Below, in pieces: positions 1 through 5,750 of a DNA stretch of 10,824 nt (positions within the stretch are counted from its first letter, which is position 1; every line of letters starts with the position of its first letter). The DNA lies in NCBI GenBank assembly GCA_023264755.1, contig JAHFVB010000082.1, positions 1,375 through 12,198 on the forward strand, given 5' to 3'. The position numbers and the translations under genes were made by a program. This DNA is from Mycobacterium sp. (lineage in GTDB: Bacteria > Actinomycetota > Actinomycetes > Mycobacteriales > Mycobacteriaceae). The notes under the pieces were generated by a model. That model did no database searches, was not told the DNA's origin, and saw nothing but the letters and a program-made list of their open reading frames with translations.

Positions 1-435
1 ATCGGAGAGCGCCAGCACGTGCAGCAGGCCGTCCGGCTTGAGCGCACCGTGCAAGCTCGCGACGTAGCGGCTCCGGTCGGCGGGGTCACCGAAGACGTGG
101 AACAGCGCACTGTCGACGATCGTGTCGTAGCCGGCGTCGGCGGGCAGGTTCATGGCGTCTGCGACCTCGAAGCGCGCCTCGACCCCCTTGGCCGCGGCGT
201 TCGCGCGGGCCTGCTCGATCGCGGTCGGTGCGTAGTCGACGCCAAGCACGTCGTAGCCCAGGTGGGTCAGCAGGATGGTGTGCTCGCCGAGCCCGCAGCC
301 GGGATCGAGCACCTTGCCGTGGATCACGCCGGTCTGCTCCAACGCGACGATGGCGGGCTGGGGTGCACCGATCACCCAGGGCGGCGTGCCGTCCTGGTAA
401 AACGCTTCGAAAGTGGCTCTGGCAGGTGTGGTCAT
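1..435 (-). CDS. Class I SAM-dependent methyltransferase, N-terminal part (runs off the left edge)
   Basis: The 145 visible residues translate without interruption to the window edge, so the C-terminus is missing. The protein opens with a segment resembling thiopurine-methyltransferase-like enzymes (F-x2-F-Y near residues 9-13, P-P-W at 18-20, Q-P at 26-27). A Rossmann-type SAM site follows: motif I V-L-D-P-G-C-G-L-G at residues 42-50, the acidic ribose-binding loop G-V-D-Y at 65-68, motif III Asp93, and a motif IV-like Y-D-T-I-V-D-S-A-L-F-H at 103-113. It presumably transfers a methyl group from S-adenosylmethionine to a small molecule, but the substrate cannot be read from the sequence. It is divergent from the SnoaL-like gene. 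The ATG at 435-433 lacks a clear Shine-Dalgarno and lies 7 bases after a candidate -10, suggesting a leaderless transcript. The family call is secure; the specific activity is unknown. Confidence 0.9.
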   Translation of the reverse strand, partial: MTTPARATFEAFYQDGTPPWVIGAPQPAIVALEQTGVIHGKVLDPGCGLGEHTILLTHLGYDVLGVDYAPTAIEQARANAAAKGVEARFEVADAMNLPADAGYDTIVDSALFHVFGDPADRSRYVASLHGALKPDGLLHVLALSD

Positions 436-442
436 GAAGCCG

Positions 443-473
443 AGTGTGCTACCTAAACCATTGTTGAGGTCAA
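443..473 (-). promoter_or_regulatory. MerR-type operator and promoter for the methyltransferase gene
   Basis: On the minus strand, a -35 hexamer TTGACC (473-468) and a weak -10 hexamer CACACT (448-443) are separated by 19 bases. That long spacer is characteristic of promoters activated by MerR-family regulators. Inside the spacer lies an inverted repeat: on the plus strand ACCTAAAC (451-458), four bases, then GTTGAGGT (463-470), with 7 of 8 arm positions complementary. The arms resemble the CCTCAA-type half-sites of SoxR and other MerR proteins. The predicted transcription start, 7 bases past the -10, is the A of the methyltransferase ATG. The regulator gene is not in the window. The repeat and spacing are seen directly; MerR control is inferred. 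Confidence 0.55.
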
Positions 474-489
474 CCGAAGGAGCACAATC

Positions 490-873
490 ATGAACGTGGA
501 CTCGAGCGTGGATGTGGCGGACCGAATGTTCGGCGCCATCGCGGGTGGTGACTACGCCACCGTCGAGGCCACGTGGGCCGACGACGTATTGGTCTGGCAT
601 TCCGGAGACACCGAGGACAATCAACGCGGGCGGGCACTCAGGGTGATCCGCTGGTTCTTGGACGTCACCAGCACGCGCAGCTACGAAGTCCTCGATCGCC
701 AGGTCTTCGAAGGCGGTTTCGTGCAGCAGCACATTCTGCGCGCCCAGGGTCGCAACGGTGCGTCGATCGAAATGCGGGTATGCCTGGTAGCCAAGGTCAA
801 CGAACGGGGACTGGTCAGCCGAATCGACGAGTACTTCGACCCGGCCGTCATGGCTCCCCTACTGGAGAATTGA
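490..873 (+). CDS. SnoaL-like / NTF2-fold protein
   Basis: This 127-residue protein has the size and pattern of the SnoaL-like branch of the NTF2 superfamily, small alpha+beta cone-shaped proteins that bind or isomerise hydrophobic ligands. Visible hallmarks are an N-terminal helix with A-x2-G-D-Y (residues 17-22), a W-A-D-D-V strand start near 29-33, and the family's closing pattern G-L-V-S-R-I-D-E-Y-F-D-P at about 107-118. No signal peptide or membrane segment is present, so it should be cytoplasmic. The start is supported by GAAGGAG at 476-482, 7 bases before the ATG. The stop TGA at 871-873 overlaps the ribosome binding site of the next gene, so the two are likely cotranscribed and translationally coupled. 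Ligand and reaction are unknown; many members are annotated only as nuclear transport factor 2 family proteins. Confidence 0.82.
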   Translation: MNVDSSVDVADRMFGAIAGGDYATVEATWADDVLVWHSGDTEDNQRGRALRVIRWFLDVTSTRSYEVLDRQVFEGGFVQQHILRAQGRNGASIEMRVCLVAKVNERGLVSRIDEYFDPAVMAPLLEN

Positions 874-882
874 GGTATCGCG

Positions 883-1395
883 ATGGCAGTACAGGACTGG
901 CTCGGCACGTGGCGGCTCGATCCCGCCCGAACGGAGTTGACGTTCCGCAGCCCCACGTTCTGGGGACTGGCCAAGGTCAAGGGCACCTTCGGCGAGGTCA
1001 CCGGGACGGGTGAGGCGACAGCGCCGAATCTGGTGAGCGGCCAACTGCAGCTCGCCACCAAGTCGATCGACACGGGAAACGCCAAACGGGACGGGCACCT
1101 GCGGTCGGCCGACTTCTTCGACGTGGAGAAGTTCCCCACCATCACCGTCGACGTCAGCTCCGCCGGGCTCACCGACACCGACACCGTCGCCTTGCACGTC
1201 CAGCTGACCGTCAAGGCAATACCCCACATGCTCGACCTGCCCGTCAAGGTCACCACCTTGCCCGACGGGGCGGTGCGGCTGACCACCACGACGTCGCTCA
1301 ACCGCAAGGACTTCGGCGTCGACGGAAACCTGCTCGGCATGATGGGTGACACCACGACGGTCGAAGCGACCGCGGTGTTCGTCAAGCAGTCGTAG
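883..1395 (+). CDS. YceI-family polyisoprenoid-binding protein (cytoplasmic form)
   Basis: The 170-residue product shows YceI/lipocalin-like features: W-R-L-D-P-A-R-T near residues 10-17, V-K-G-T-F at about 31-35, the family hallmark K-R-D-G-H-L-R-S-A-D-F-F-D followed by K-F-P-T-I at about 67-87, and the C-terminal N-R-K-D-F-G-V-D near 141-148. YceI proteins are beta-barrels that hold long isoprenoid chains; the Thermus and E. coli members bind polyisoprenoid or ubiquinone. E. coli YceI is secreted, but this protein has no N-terminal signal peptide and should remain in the cytoplasm. GAGGT at 872-876 serves as its ribosome binding site and overlaps the stop of the SnoaL-like gene. The response regulator gene begins 10 bases downstream. 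The family call is firm; the ligand is unproven, though menaquinone or another isoprenoid is plausible. Confidence 0.88.
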   Translation: MAVQDWLGTWRLDPARTELTFRSPTFWGLAKVKGTFGEVTGTGEATAPNLVSGQLQLATKSIDTGNAKRDGHLRSADFFDVEKFPTITVDVSSAGLTDTDTVALHVQLTVKAIPHMLDLPVKVTTLPDGAVRLTTTTSLNRKDFGVDGNLLGMMGDTTTVEATAVFVKQS

Positions 1396-1405
1396 CATCG
1401 CCTTC

Positions 1406-1813
1406 GTGCCCACCCCACGTGACACGGAGCCCTTGAAGATCCTGGTCTACAGCGACAATGCGCGCACCAGGGAGAAGGTTCGTTCGGCGCTGGGCAAGCG
1501 GGTGCATCCCGACCTGCCGGAGTTGAGCTACCTCGACGTGGCGACGGCGCCGGTCGTCGTCGCCACCCTCGATCAGGGCGGCTTCGACTTGGCCATCCTC
1601 GACGGCGAGGCCACCCCAGCCGGTGGCCTTGGGCTGGCCAAACAACTCAAGGACGAGGTCGCGGCGTGCCCACCGATCCTGGTGTTGACGGGGCGCCCGG
1701 ACGATGCCTGGTTGGCCTCCTGGTCCCGGGCCGAAGCCGCGGTGCCGCACCCCATCGACCCAATTCGACTGGGCGAGGTCGTGGCGTCGTTGCTGCGCGC
1801 CAAAGTGCAGTAG
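1406..1813 (+). CDS. Orphan single-domain response regulator, Rv3143-type
   Basis: A stand-alone receiver domain of 135 residues with no output domain. The fold follows CheY: beta-1 K-I-L-V-Y-S-D (residues 11-17), phospho-acceptor region F-D-L-A-I-L-D with Asp66, then P-A-G-G-L (71-75), beta-4 I-L-V-L-T with conserved Thr95, and beta-5 V-P-H-P-I-D-P (113-119). Two active-site departures are visible: the usual pair of acids after beta-1 is reduced to Asp17 (preceded by Ser16), and the near-invariant Lys before Pro is His115. It may therefore signal weakly or without phosphorylation. Position and length match M. tuberculosis Rv3143, which also lies upstream of nuo and, as I recall, has been reported to bind Nuo subunits. 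The chosen start is GTG at 1406, 10 bases after yceI, without a good Shine-Dalgarno; TTG at 1433 is the alternative. No partner kinase is present. Confidence 0.85.
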   Translation: MPTPRDTEPLKILVYSDNARTREKVRSALGKRVHPDLPELSYLDVATAPVVVATLDQGGFDLAILDGEATPAGGLGLAKQLKDEVAACPPILVLTGRPDDAWLASWSRAEAAVPHPIDPIRLGEVVASLLRAKVQ

Positions 1814-1840
1814 TCAGCGCCAAATAACCTGAGGCCGTTC

Positions 1841-1866
1841 GCCGTTCGCGTTTCCTGCGAACTGGC
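1841..1866 (+). terminator. Bulged GC-rich hairpin after the response regulator gene, possible terminator
   Basis: GCCGTTCGC (1841-1849) pairs with GCGAACTGGC (1857-1866) to give nine base pairs with one bulged T and a 7-base loop. It starts 27 bases after the response regulator stop. No T-run follows, so it is not a classical intrinsic terminator, though mycobacterial terminators often lack one. It could separate the upstream transcript from nuo, or be an attenuator if transcription reads through. Confidence 0.35.
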
Positions 1867-1933
1867 GTACTGACGCACAAGCTTCGGTGTCGATCCTATC
1901 CAAAACGGCCAAGCGAACGATTAACAAGGCTAA

Positions 1934-1980
1934 GCTGTGTCGTAGCTCACATCGACAGCCCAACGAGGGAGCGACACAGC
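1934..1980 (+). repeat. 9-bp perfect inverted repeat flanking the nuoA ribosome binding site
   Basis: GCTGTGTCG (1934-1942) and CGACACAGC (1972-1980) are perfectly complementary, with a 29-base loop that includes the Shine-Dalgarno GAGGGAG (1965-1971). The right arm ends three bases before the ATG. The left arm can also pair with CGACAGC (1953-1959) with a 2-base bulge, so two exclusive hairpins are possible. An RNA role requires transcription to start at or before 1934. Confidence 0.5.
1936..1951 (+). promoter_or_regulatory. CRP/FNR-family-like binding site upstream of nuoA
   Basis: TGTGT, six bases, TCACA matches the CRP consensus TGTGA-N6-TCACA at 9 of 10 half-site positions with exact spacing. 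Mycobacterial CRP (Rv3676 type) is known to bind this consensus and to regulate respiratory genes. The site centre is about 40 bases before the nuoA ATG and overlaps the last base of the candidate -10 TAAGCT. If that is the real promoter, binding should repress; if a start lies about 40 bases downstream of the centre, it could activate. The match is seen directly; the regulator and the direction of control are inferred. Confidence 0.5.
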
Positions 1981-1983
1981 GGT

Positions 1984-2358
1984 ATGAACGCATACCTACC
2001 CATCCTGGTGATCGGCGCCATCGCCGCCGCCTTTGCGGTTGGTTCGGTCGGCATCGCCGTCCTGATCGGTCCGCGGCGGTACAACCGGGCCAAACTCGAG
2101 GCCTACGAGTGCGGCATCGAACCCATGGCCCCCGGCTCGCCGGGACACGAAGCCACCGGCCAGCGCTTCCCGGTCAAGTACTACCTGACCGCGATGTTGT
2201 TCATCGTCTTCGACATCGAGATCGTGTTCCTCTATCCGTGGGCGGTGTCCTTCGACTCGCTCGGGCTGTTCGCCGTCGTCGAGATGCTGCTCTTCATGCT
2301 GACGGTGTTCGTCGCCTACGCCTACGTGTGGCGCCGCGGCGGACTGAACTGGGACTGA
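1984..2358 (+). CDS. nuoA: NADH-quinone oxidoreductase subunit A
   Basis: A small membrane subunit of complex I, 124 residues (about 128 in M. tuberculosis). Three transmembrane helices are evident at about residues 5-29, 66-89 and 94-116. The loop after helix 1 carries the conserved Y-E-C-G (Cys43), near the quinone entry region, and helix 2 contains F-D-I-E with Asp77 and Glu79, conserved acids at the junction between peripheral and membrane arms. The C-terminus W-R-R-G-G-L-N-W-D is typical of mycobacterial NuoA. The ATG at 1984 fits the family N-terminus; its ribosome binding site GAGGGAG lies 12 bases upstream, a little far. It is the first gene of the nuo operon, with nuoB starting 3 bases after its stop. 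The assignment is secure. Confidence 0.97.
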   Translation: MNAYLPILVIGAIAAAFAVGSVGIAVLIGPRRYNRAKLEAYECGIEPMAPGSPGHEATGQRFPVKYYLTAMLFIVFDIEIVFLYPWAVSFDSLGLFAVVEMLLFMLTVFVAYAYVWRRGGLNWD

Positions 2359-2361
2359 GCC

Positions 2362-2916
2362 ATGGGACTCGAAGAACAGCTCCCCGGGGGCATCCTGCTG
2401 TCCACCCTCGAGAAGGTCGCAGGTTACGTGCGCAAGGGCTCGTTGTGGCCCGCGACGTTTGGCCTGGCGTGTTGTGCCATCGAGATGATGGCAACGGCCG
2501 GACCACGTTTCGACATCGCGCGGTTCGGTATGGAACGATTCTCCGCCACCCCGCGCCAGGCCGACCTGATGATCGTGGCGGGTCGGGTCAGCCAGAAGAT
2601 GGCCCCGGTGCTGCGTCAGGTCTACGACCAGATGGCCGAGCCCAAATGGGTGCTCGCGATGGGGGTATGTGCCTCCTCCGGCGGGATGTTCAACAACTAC
2701 GCGGTGGTCCAGGGCGTCGACCACATCGTGCCGGTGGACATCTATCTGCCGGGCTGCCCACCGCGGCCCGAGATGCTGCTCAACGCAATTCTGATGCTGC
2801 ACGCCAAGATTCAGGACATGCCACTCGGGGTCAATCGCGCCGAGGCCATTGCGGCCGCCGAGCATGCCGCGCTGGCCTCGCCGACGACCCTGGAGCTCAA
2901 GGGGTTGTTGCGGTGA
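2362..2916 (+). CDS. nuoB: NADH-quinone oxidoreductase subunit B (N2 cluster subunit)
   Basis: This 184-residue subunit carries the terminal 4Fe-4S cluster N2, which passes electrons to menaquinone at the NuoB-NuoD interface. All four ligands are present: the tandem Cys37-Cys38 in G-L-A-C-C-A-I-E, Cys103 in M-G-V-C-A-S-S-G-G, and Cys132 in L-P-G-C-P-P-R-P. The length equals that of M. tuberculosis NuoB. The amphipathic N-terminus has no signal peptide; the protein lies on the cytoplasmic side of the complex. The ribosome binding site is weak and overlaps the nuoA stop region, so translation probably depends on coupling to nuoA. The stop overlaps the nuoC GTG in a GTGA. Confidence 0.98.
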   Translation: MGLEEQLPGGILLSTLEKVAGYVRKGSLWPATFGLACCAIEMMATAGPRFDIARFGMERFSATPRQADLMIVAGRVSQKMAPVLRQVYDQMAEPKWVLAMGVCASSGGMFNNYAVVQGVDHIVPVDIYLPGCPPRPEMLLNAILMLHAKIQDMPLGVNRAEAIAAAEHAALASPTTLELKGLLR

Positions 2917-3638
2917 CGACCGAGCCCAACGGCAAGGGCACCAACGGCGCCAGCGGCTCAAGTGGCAATGGCGGCAACGGTGGACCCGAGCTCATCGGCA
3001 CCCGGCGCGGCATGTTCGGCGTCAAGGGCAGCGGCGACACTTCCGGCTACGGCCGGTTGGTGCGCGAGGTCGTCTTGCCCGGCAGTTCGCCGCGGCCGTA
3101 CGGCGGATACTTCGACGAGGTCGTCGACGGGCTGACCGCCGCCCTCGGCGAAGCCGAGTTCGCCGCGGCAGTCGAGCGGGTGGTGGTCTTTCGTGACGAG
3201 TTGACCATCGAAGTACGGCGCGAGCACCTGGTCGTGGTGATGCAGAAGCTGCGCGACGAACCCGCGCTGGCCTTCGAGCTCTGTCTCGGCGTCTCGGGCG
3301 TGCACTACCCCAACGACGCCGGACGCGAACTTCACGCCGTGTATCCGCTGATGTCCATCACCCACAACCGCCGAATTCGCGTCGAGGTGGCCGCGCCCGA
3401 CGCGGATCCCCATGTGCCGTCCCTGTTCTCGGTGTACCCGACCACCGACTGGCACGAGCGCGAGACGTACGACTTCTTCGGCCTACTCTTCGACGGTCAC
3501 CCCTCGCTGACCCGGATCGAAATGCCCGACGACTGGGTCGGGCACCCACAGCGCAAGGACTACCCGTTGGGGGGCATCCCGGTGACTTACCACGGCGCCG
3601 AGATACCGCCGCCCGACGAGCGGAGGTCGTACAACTGA
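2913..3638 (+). CDS. nuoC: NADH-quinone oxidoreductase subunit C (30 kDa family)
   Basis: A 241-residue peripheral-arm subunit that scaffolds the quinone module beside NuoD. The 30-kDa signature is intact: E-R-E-T-Y-D-F-F-G at residues 182-190, then F-D-G-H-P (193-197) and P-Q-R-K-D-Y-P-L (212-219). The first 25 or so residues are a Gly/Asn/Ser-rich low-complexity tail lacking conserved features. The conserved region begins near R-R-G-M-F-G-V. The start is GTG at 2913, overlapping the nuoB stop (GTGA), with AAGGGG at 2899-2904 as ribosome binding site. The same frame is open upstream to 1887, but that region lies antisense-free over nuoA and nuoB in another frame and is not part of this gene. 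nuoC and nuoD are separate here, not fused as in E. coli. Confidence 0.96.
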   Translation: MTTEPNGKGTNGASGSSGNGGNGGPELIGTRRGMFGVKGSGDTSGYGRLVREVVLPGSSPRPYGGYFDEVVDGLTAALGEAEFAAAVERVVVFRDELTIEVRREHLVVVMQKLRDEPALAFELCLGVSGVHYPNDAGRELHAVYPLMSITHNRRIRVEVAAPDADPHVPSLFSVYPTTDWHERETYDFFGLLFDGHPSLTRIEMPDDWVGHPQRKDYPLGGIPVTYHGAEIPPPDERRSYN

Positions 3639-4960
3639 TGACTGCGCCGAAGAGTCCGCCCGAGACCGTCGTCACGGTGGGCGGCGAAGACTGGGAAGCG
3701 GTGGTCAAGGCCGCCCAGGACAGTGCCGTCGCAGGCGAGCGCATCGTCGTGAACATGGGCCCGCAGCATCCGTCCACGCATGGAGTGCTGCGGCTCATCC
3801 TCGAGATCGAGGGCGAGACCATCACCGAGATCCGCTGTGGAATCGGCTACCTGCACACCGGAATCGAGAAGAACCTCGAGTACCGGACCTGGACCCAGGG
3901 CGTCACCTTCGTCACCCGCATGGACTATCTGTCCCCGTTCTTCAACGAGACGGCCTACTGCCTCGGGGTCGAGAAGCTGCTCGGTGTCACCGACGACATC
4001 CCCGAACGCGCCAGCGTCATCCGCGTCATGCTGATGGAGCTCAACCGGATCTCCAGCCACCTGGTCGCATTGGCCACGGGCGGAATGGAACTGGGGGCGA
4101 TGTCCGCCATGTTCTTCGGCTTCCTGGGGCGTGAGCAGGTGCTGTCGGTCTTCGAGACCATCACCGGCCTGCGCATGAACCACGCCTACATCAGGCCCGG
4201 CGGGCTGGCCGCCGACCTGCCGGACGAGGCGCTGCCGGAGCTCGAGGAGCTGTTGCGGACCATGCCCGCCAAGCTCGACGATCTGGAGAAGCTACTCAAG
4301 GAGAGCCATATCTGGAAGGCCCGCACCGTCGGGGTCGGCTACCTGGATCTGACCGGCTGCATGGCACTCGGCATCACCGGTCCCATCCTGCGTTCCACCG
4401 GGCTGCCCCACGATCTGCGGCGTGCCCAGCCCTACTGCGGTTACGAACACTACGACTTCGACGTCATTACCGACGATGCGTGTGATGCGTACGGCCGCTA
4501 CCTGATTCGGGTCGGTGAGATGAAGGAGTCGCTCAAGATCGTCCGCCAGTGCGTGGACAAGTTGACGACGCTCACCGGCCAACCCGTGATGATCACGGAC
4601 AAGAAGCTGGCCTGGCCCGCCGACCTCAAGCTCGGCCCGGACGGATTGGGCAACTCCCCCGAGCACATCGCGAAGATCATGGGCGGATCGATGGAGGCCC
4701 TCATCCACCACTTCAAACTGGTCACCGATGGCATCCGGGTGCCGGCCGGACAGGTCTACTCCGCGGTCGAATCGCCCCGCGGCGAGCTCGGCGTGCACAT
4801 GGTCAGCGACGGCGGCACACGGCCCTACCGGGTGCACTACCGCGACCCGTCCTTCACCAATCTGCAAGCCGTGGCGGCGATGTGCGAGGGCGGCATGGTG
4901 GCCGACGCAATCTCCGCGGTGGCGTCGATCGACCCGGTGATGGGCGGGGTGGACCGGTGA
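3638..4960 (+). CDS. nuoD: NADH-quinone oxidoreductase subunit D (49 kDa family)
   Basis: A 440-residue subunit, the same length as in M. tuberculosis, forming the quinone-reduction cavity with NuoB. The 49-kDa signature [10 protein letters not shown] occupies residues 40-49 with His48, and Tyr97 in T-R-M-D-Y sits 49 residues later; these correspond to the His/Tyr pair that contacts the quinone headgroup in the family. L-H-T-G-I-E-K is at 72-78, and the C-terminus D-P-V-M-G-G-V-D-R is the usual family ending. The fold descends from NiFe-hydrogenase large subunits but lacks their metal-binding cysteines. The ATG shares one base with the nuoC stop (TGATG) and has GGAGGT just upstream. Its own stop shares one base with the ATG of a 10-codon mini-ORF. 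Confidence 0.98.
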   Translation: MTAPKSPPETVVTVGGEDWEAVVKAAQDSAVAGERIVVNMGPQHPSTHGVLRLILEIEGETITEIRCGIGYLHTGIEKNLEYRTWTQGVTFVTRMDYLSPFFNETAYCLGVEKLLGVTDDIPERASVIRVMLMELNRISSHLVALATGGMELGAMSAMFFGFLGREQVLSVFETITGLRMNHAYIRPGGLAADLPDEALPELEELLRTMPAKLDDLEKLLKESHIWKARTVGVGYLDLTGCMALGITGPILRSTGLPHDLRRAQPYCGYEHYDFDVITDDACDAYGRYLIRVGEMKESLKIVRQCVDKLTTLTGQPVMITDKKLAWPADLKLGPDGLGNSPEHIAKIMGGSMEALIHHFKLVTDGIRVPAGQVYSAVESPRGELGVHMVSDGGTRPYRVHYRDPSFTNLQAVAAMCEGGMVADAISAVASIDPVMGGVDR

Positions 4961-4992
4961 TGAGCGCTGGCGCGAGGAACGGGAGATCATGA
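4960..4992 (+). CDS. 10-codon coupling mini-ORF between nuoD and nuoE
   Basis: An ATG at 4960-4962 shares its A with the nuoD stop (TGATG), and the reading frame [10 protein letters not shown] ends in TGA at 4990-4992, overlapping the nuoE ATG (ATGA). The frame thus bridges exactly the 28-base gap between nuoD and nuoE. It also contains the nuoE ribosome binding site (GAGGAACGGGAG, 4974-4985). The peptide is too short to expect a folded product; the likely role is to keep ribosomes translating up to nuoE. Its 3' half resembles the end of the larger mini-ORF before nuoG. Translation is inferred from the double overlap and is not proven. Confidence 0.45.
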   Translation: MSAGARNGRS

Positions 4993-5750
4993 CGGTGGTA
5001 GAGCTGCGGCTGGGGCCGCGACCCGACGAACCAGGTCCGCCGATAACCCATGGCCCACAGTCCTATTCCGCCGAGGTCACCGCCCAGTTGGCCGCCGACG
5101 CGGCGCTGGTGATCGGCAGGTACCCCGAGCCACGTTCGGCGCTGCTACCGCTGCTGCACTTGGTACAGGCGCAGGACGGTTACCTGACTCCGGCCGGAAT
5201 CGCCTTCTGCGCCGAACGACTGAGGCTCAGCCCGGCCGAGGTCACCGCCGTCGCCACCTTCTACTCGATGTATCGCCGCACCCCGACCGGGGACTACCTG
5301 GTCGGAGTGTGCACCAACACCTTGTGCGCGGTGATGGGCGGCGACGCCATCCTCGAGGCACTCGAAGACCAACTCGGGGTGCCCGCCGGCGAGACCACCG
5401 CCGACGGCACGATCACGCTCGAACACGTCGAATGCAACGCGGCGTGTGACTACGCGCCGGTGATGATGGTCAACTGGGAGTTCTTCGACAACCAAACCCC
5501 GGCGTCGGCAAGGGCACTCGTCGAACGTCTCCAAGAAGGTTCAGTGGTGACACCGACTCGGGGTGCGCCACTGTGCACCTTCCGTCAGACCGCCCGCATT
5601 CTCGCCGGCTTCCCCGACGAACGACCCGGCGCCAACGACGGGGCGCCAGGAGCGGCCACGCTGGCCGGCTTGCGCATCGCGCACGAGCGCGGCCTGGCGG
5701 CTCCCACGCCGCCGACCGGCGCTGCGGCCGAGAACGGCGAGGCCAAGTGA
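4989..5750 (+). CDS. nuoE: NADH-quinone oxidoreductase subunit E (N1a 2Fe-2S subunit)
   Basis: A 253-residue, 24-kDa-type subunit of the NADH-oxidising module, about the length of M. tuberculosis NuoE. It has a helical N-terminal domain (about residues 30-95) followed by a thioredoxin-like domain holding the 2Fe-2S cluster N1a. The four ligands are Cys108 and Cys113 in V-C-T-N-T-L-C, and Cys149 and Cys153 in E-C-N-A-A-C-D. After residue 190 there is an actinobacterial C-terminal extension (R-G-A-P-L-C-T-F-R-Q-T, then Ala/Pro/Gly-rich) absent from shorter proteobacterial NuoE. The ATG at 4989 overlaps the mini-ORF stop and is preceded by GAGGAACGGGAG. The stop overlaps the nuoF GTG in a GTGA. 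Confidence 0.96.
   Translation: MTVVELRLGPRPDEPGPPITHGPQSYSAEVTAQLAADAALVIGRYPEPRSALLPLLHLVQAQDGYLTPAGIAFCAERLRLSPAEVTAVATFYSMYRRTPTGDYLVGVCTNTLCAVMGGDAILEALEDQLGVPAGETTADGTITLEHVECNAACDYAPVMMVNWEFFDNQTPASARALVERLQEGSVVTPTRGAPLCTFRQTARILAGFPDERPGANDGAPGAATLAGLRIAHERGLAAPTPPTGAAAENGEAK

Larger units (their letters stand above)
1814..1983 (+). promoter_or_regulatory. nuoA upstream region and leader
   Basis: This 170-base stretch has no convincing gene and should hold the nuo promoter. From left to right it contains two adjacent GCCGTTC copies (1834-1847), a bulged hairpin (1841-1866), a short GCGT/ACGC palindrome (1865-1876), a mycobacterial-style TANNNT hexamer TAAGCT at 1931-1936, a CRP-like palindrome (1936-1951), a 9-bp inverted repeat (1934-1942 with 1972-1980), and the nuoA ribosome binding site GAGGGAG at 1965-1971. 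No good -35 pairs with TAAGCT, and another TANNNT hexamer (TAACCT, 1825-1830) exists, so the transcription start cannot be fixed by reading. Confidence 0.5.

Noticed and set aside
19..456. A plus-strand open frame at the left edge
   Set aside because: It is the complement of the methyltransferase gene, whose minus-strand reading shows clear SAM-binding motifs.
1814..1983. A small gene or tRNA in the nuoA upstream gap
   Set aside because: No coding frame with a ribosome binding site and no cloverleaf pattern could be found; the content looks regulatory.
1996..2961. A 321-codon minus-strand open frame opposite nuoA and nuoB
   Set aside because: It mirrors conserved nuo codons, is rich in His, Gln and Arg, and shows no domain.
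1887..3638. A 583-codon open frame covering nuoA, nuoB and nuoC
   Set aside because: Only the part from the GTG at 2913 is NuoC. The upstream portion is an Arg/Pro-rich out-of-frame reading of nuoA and nuoB, common in GC-rich DNA.
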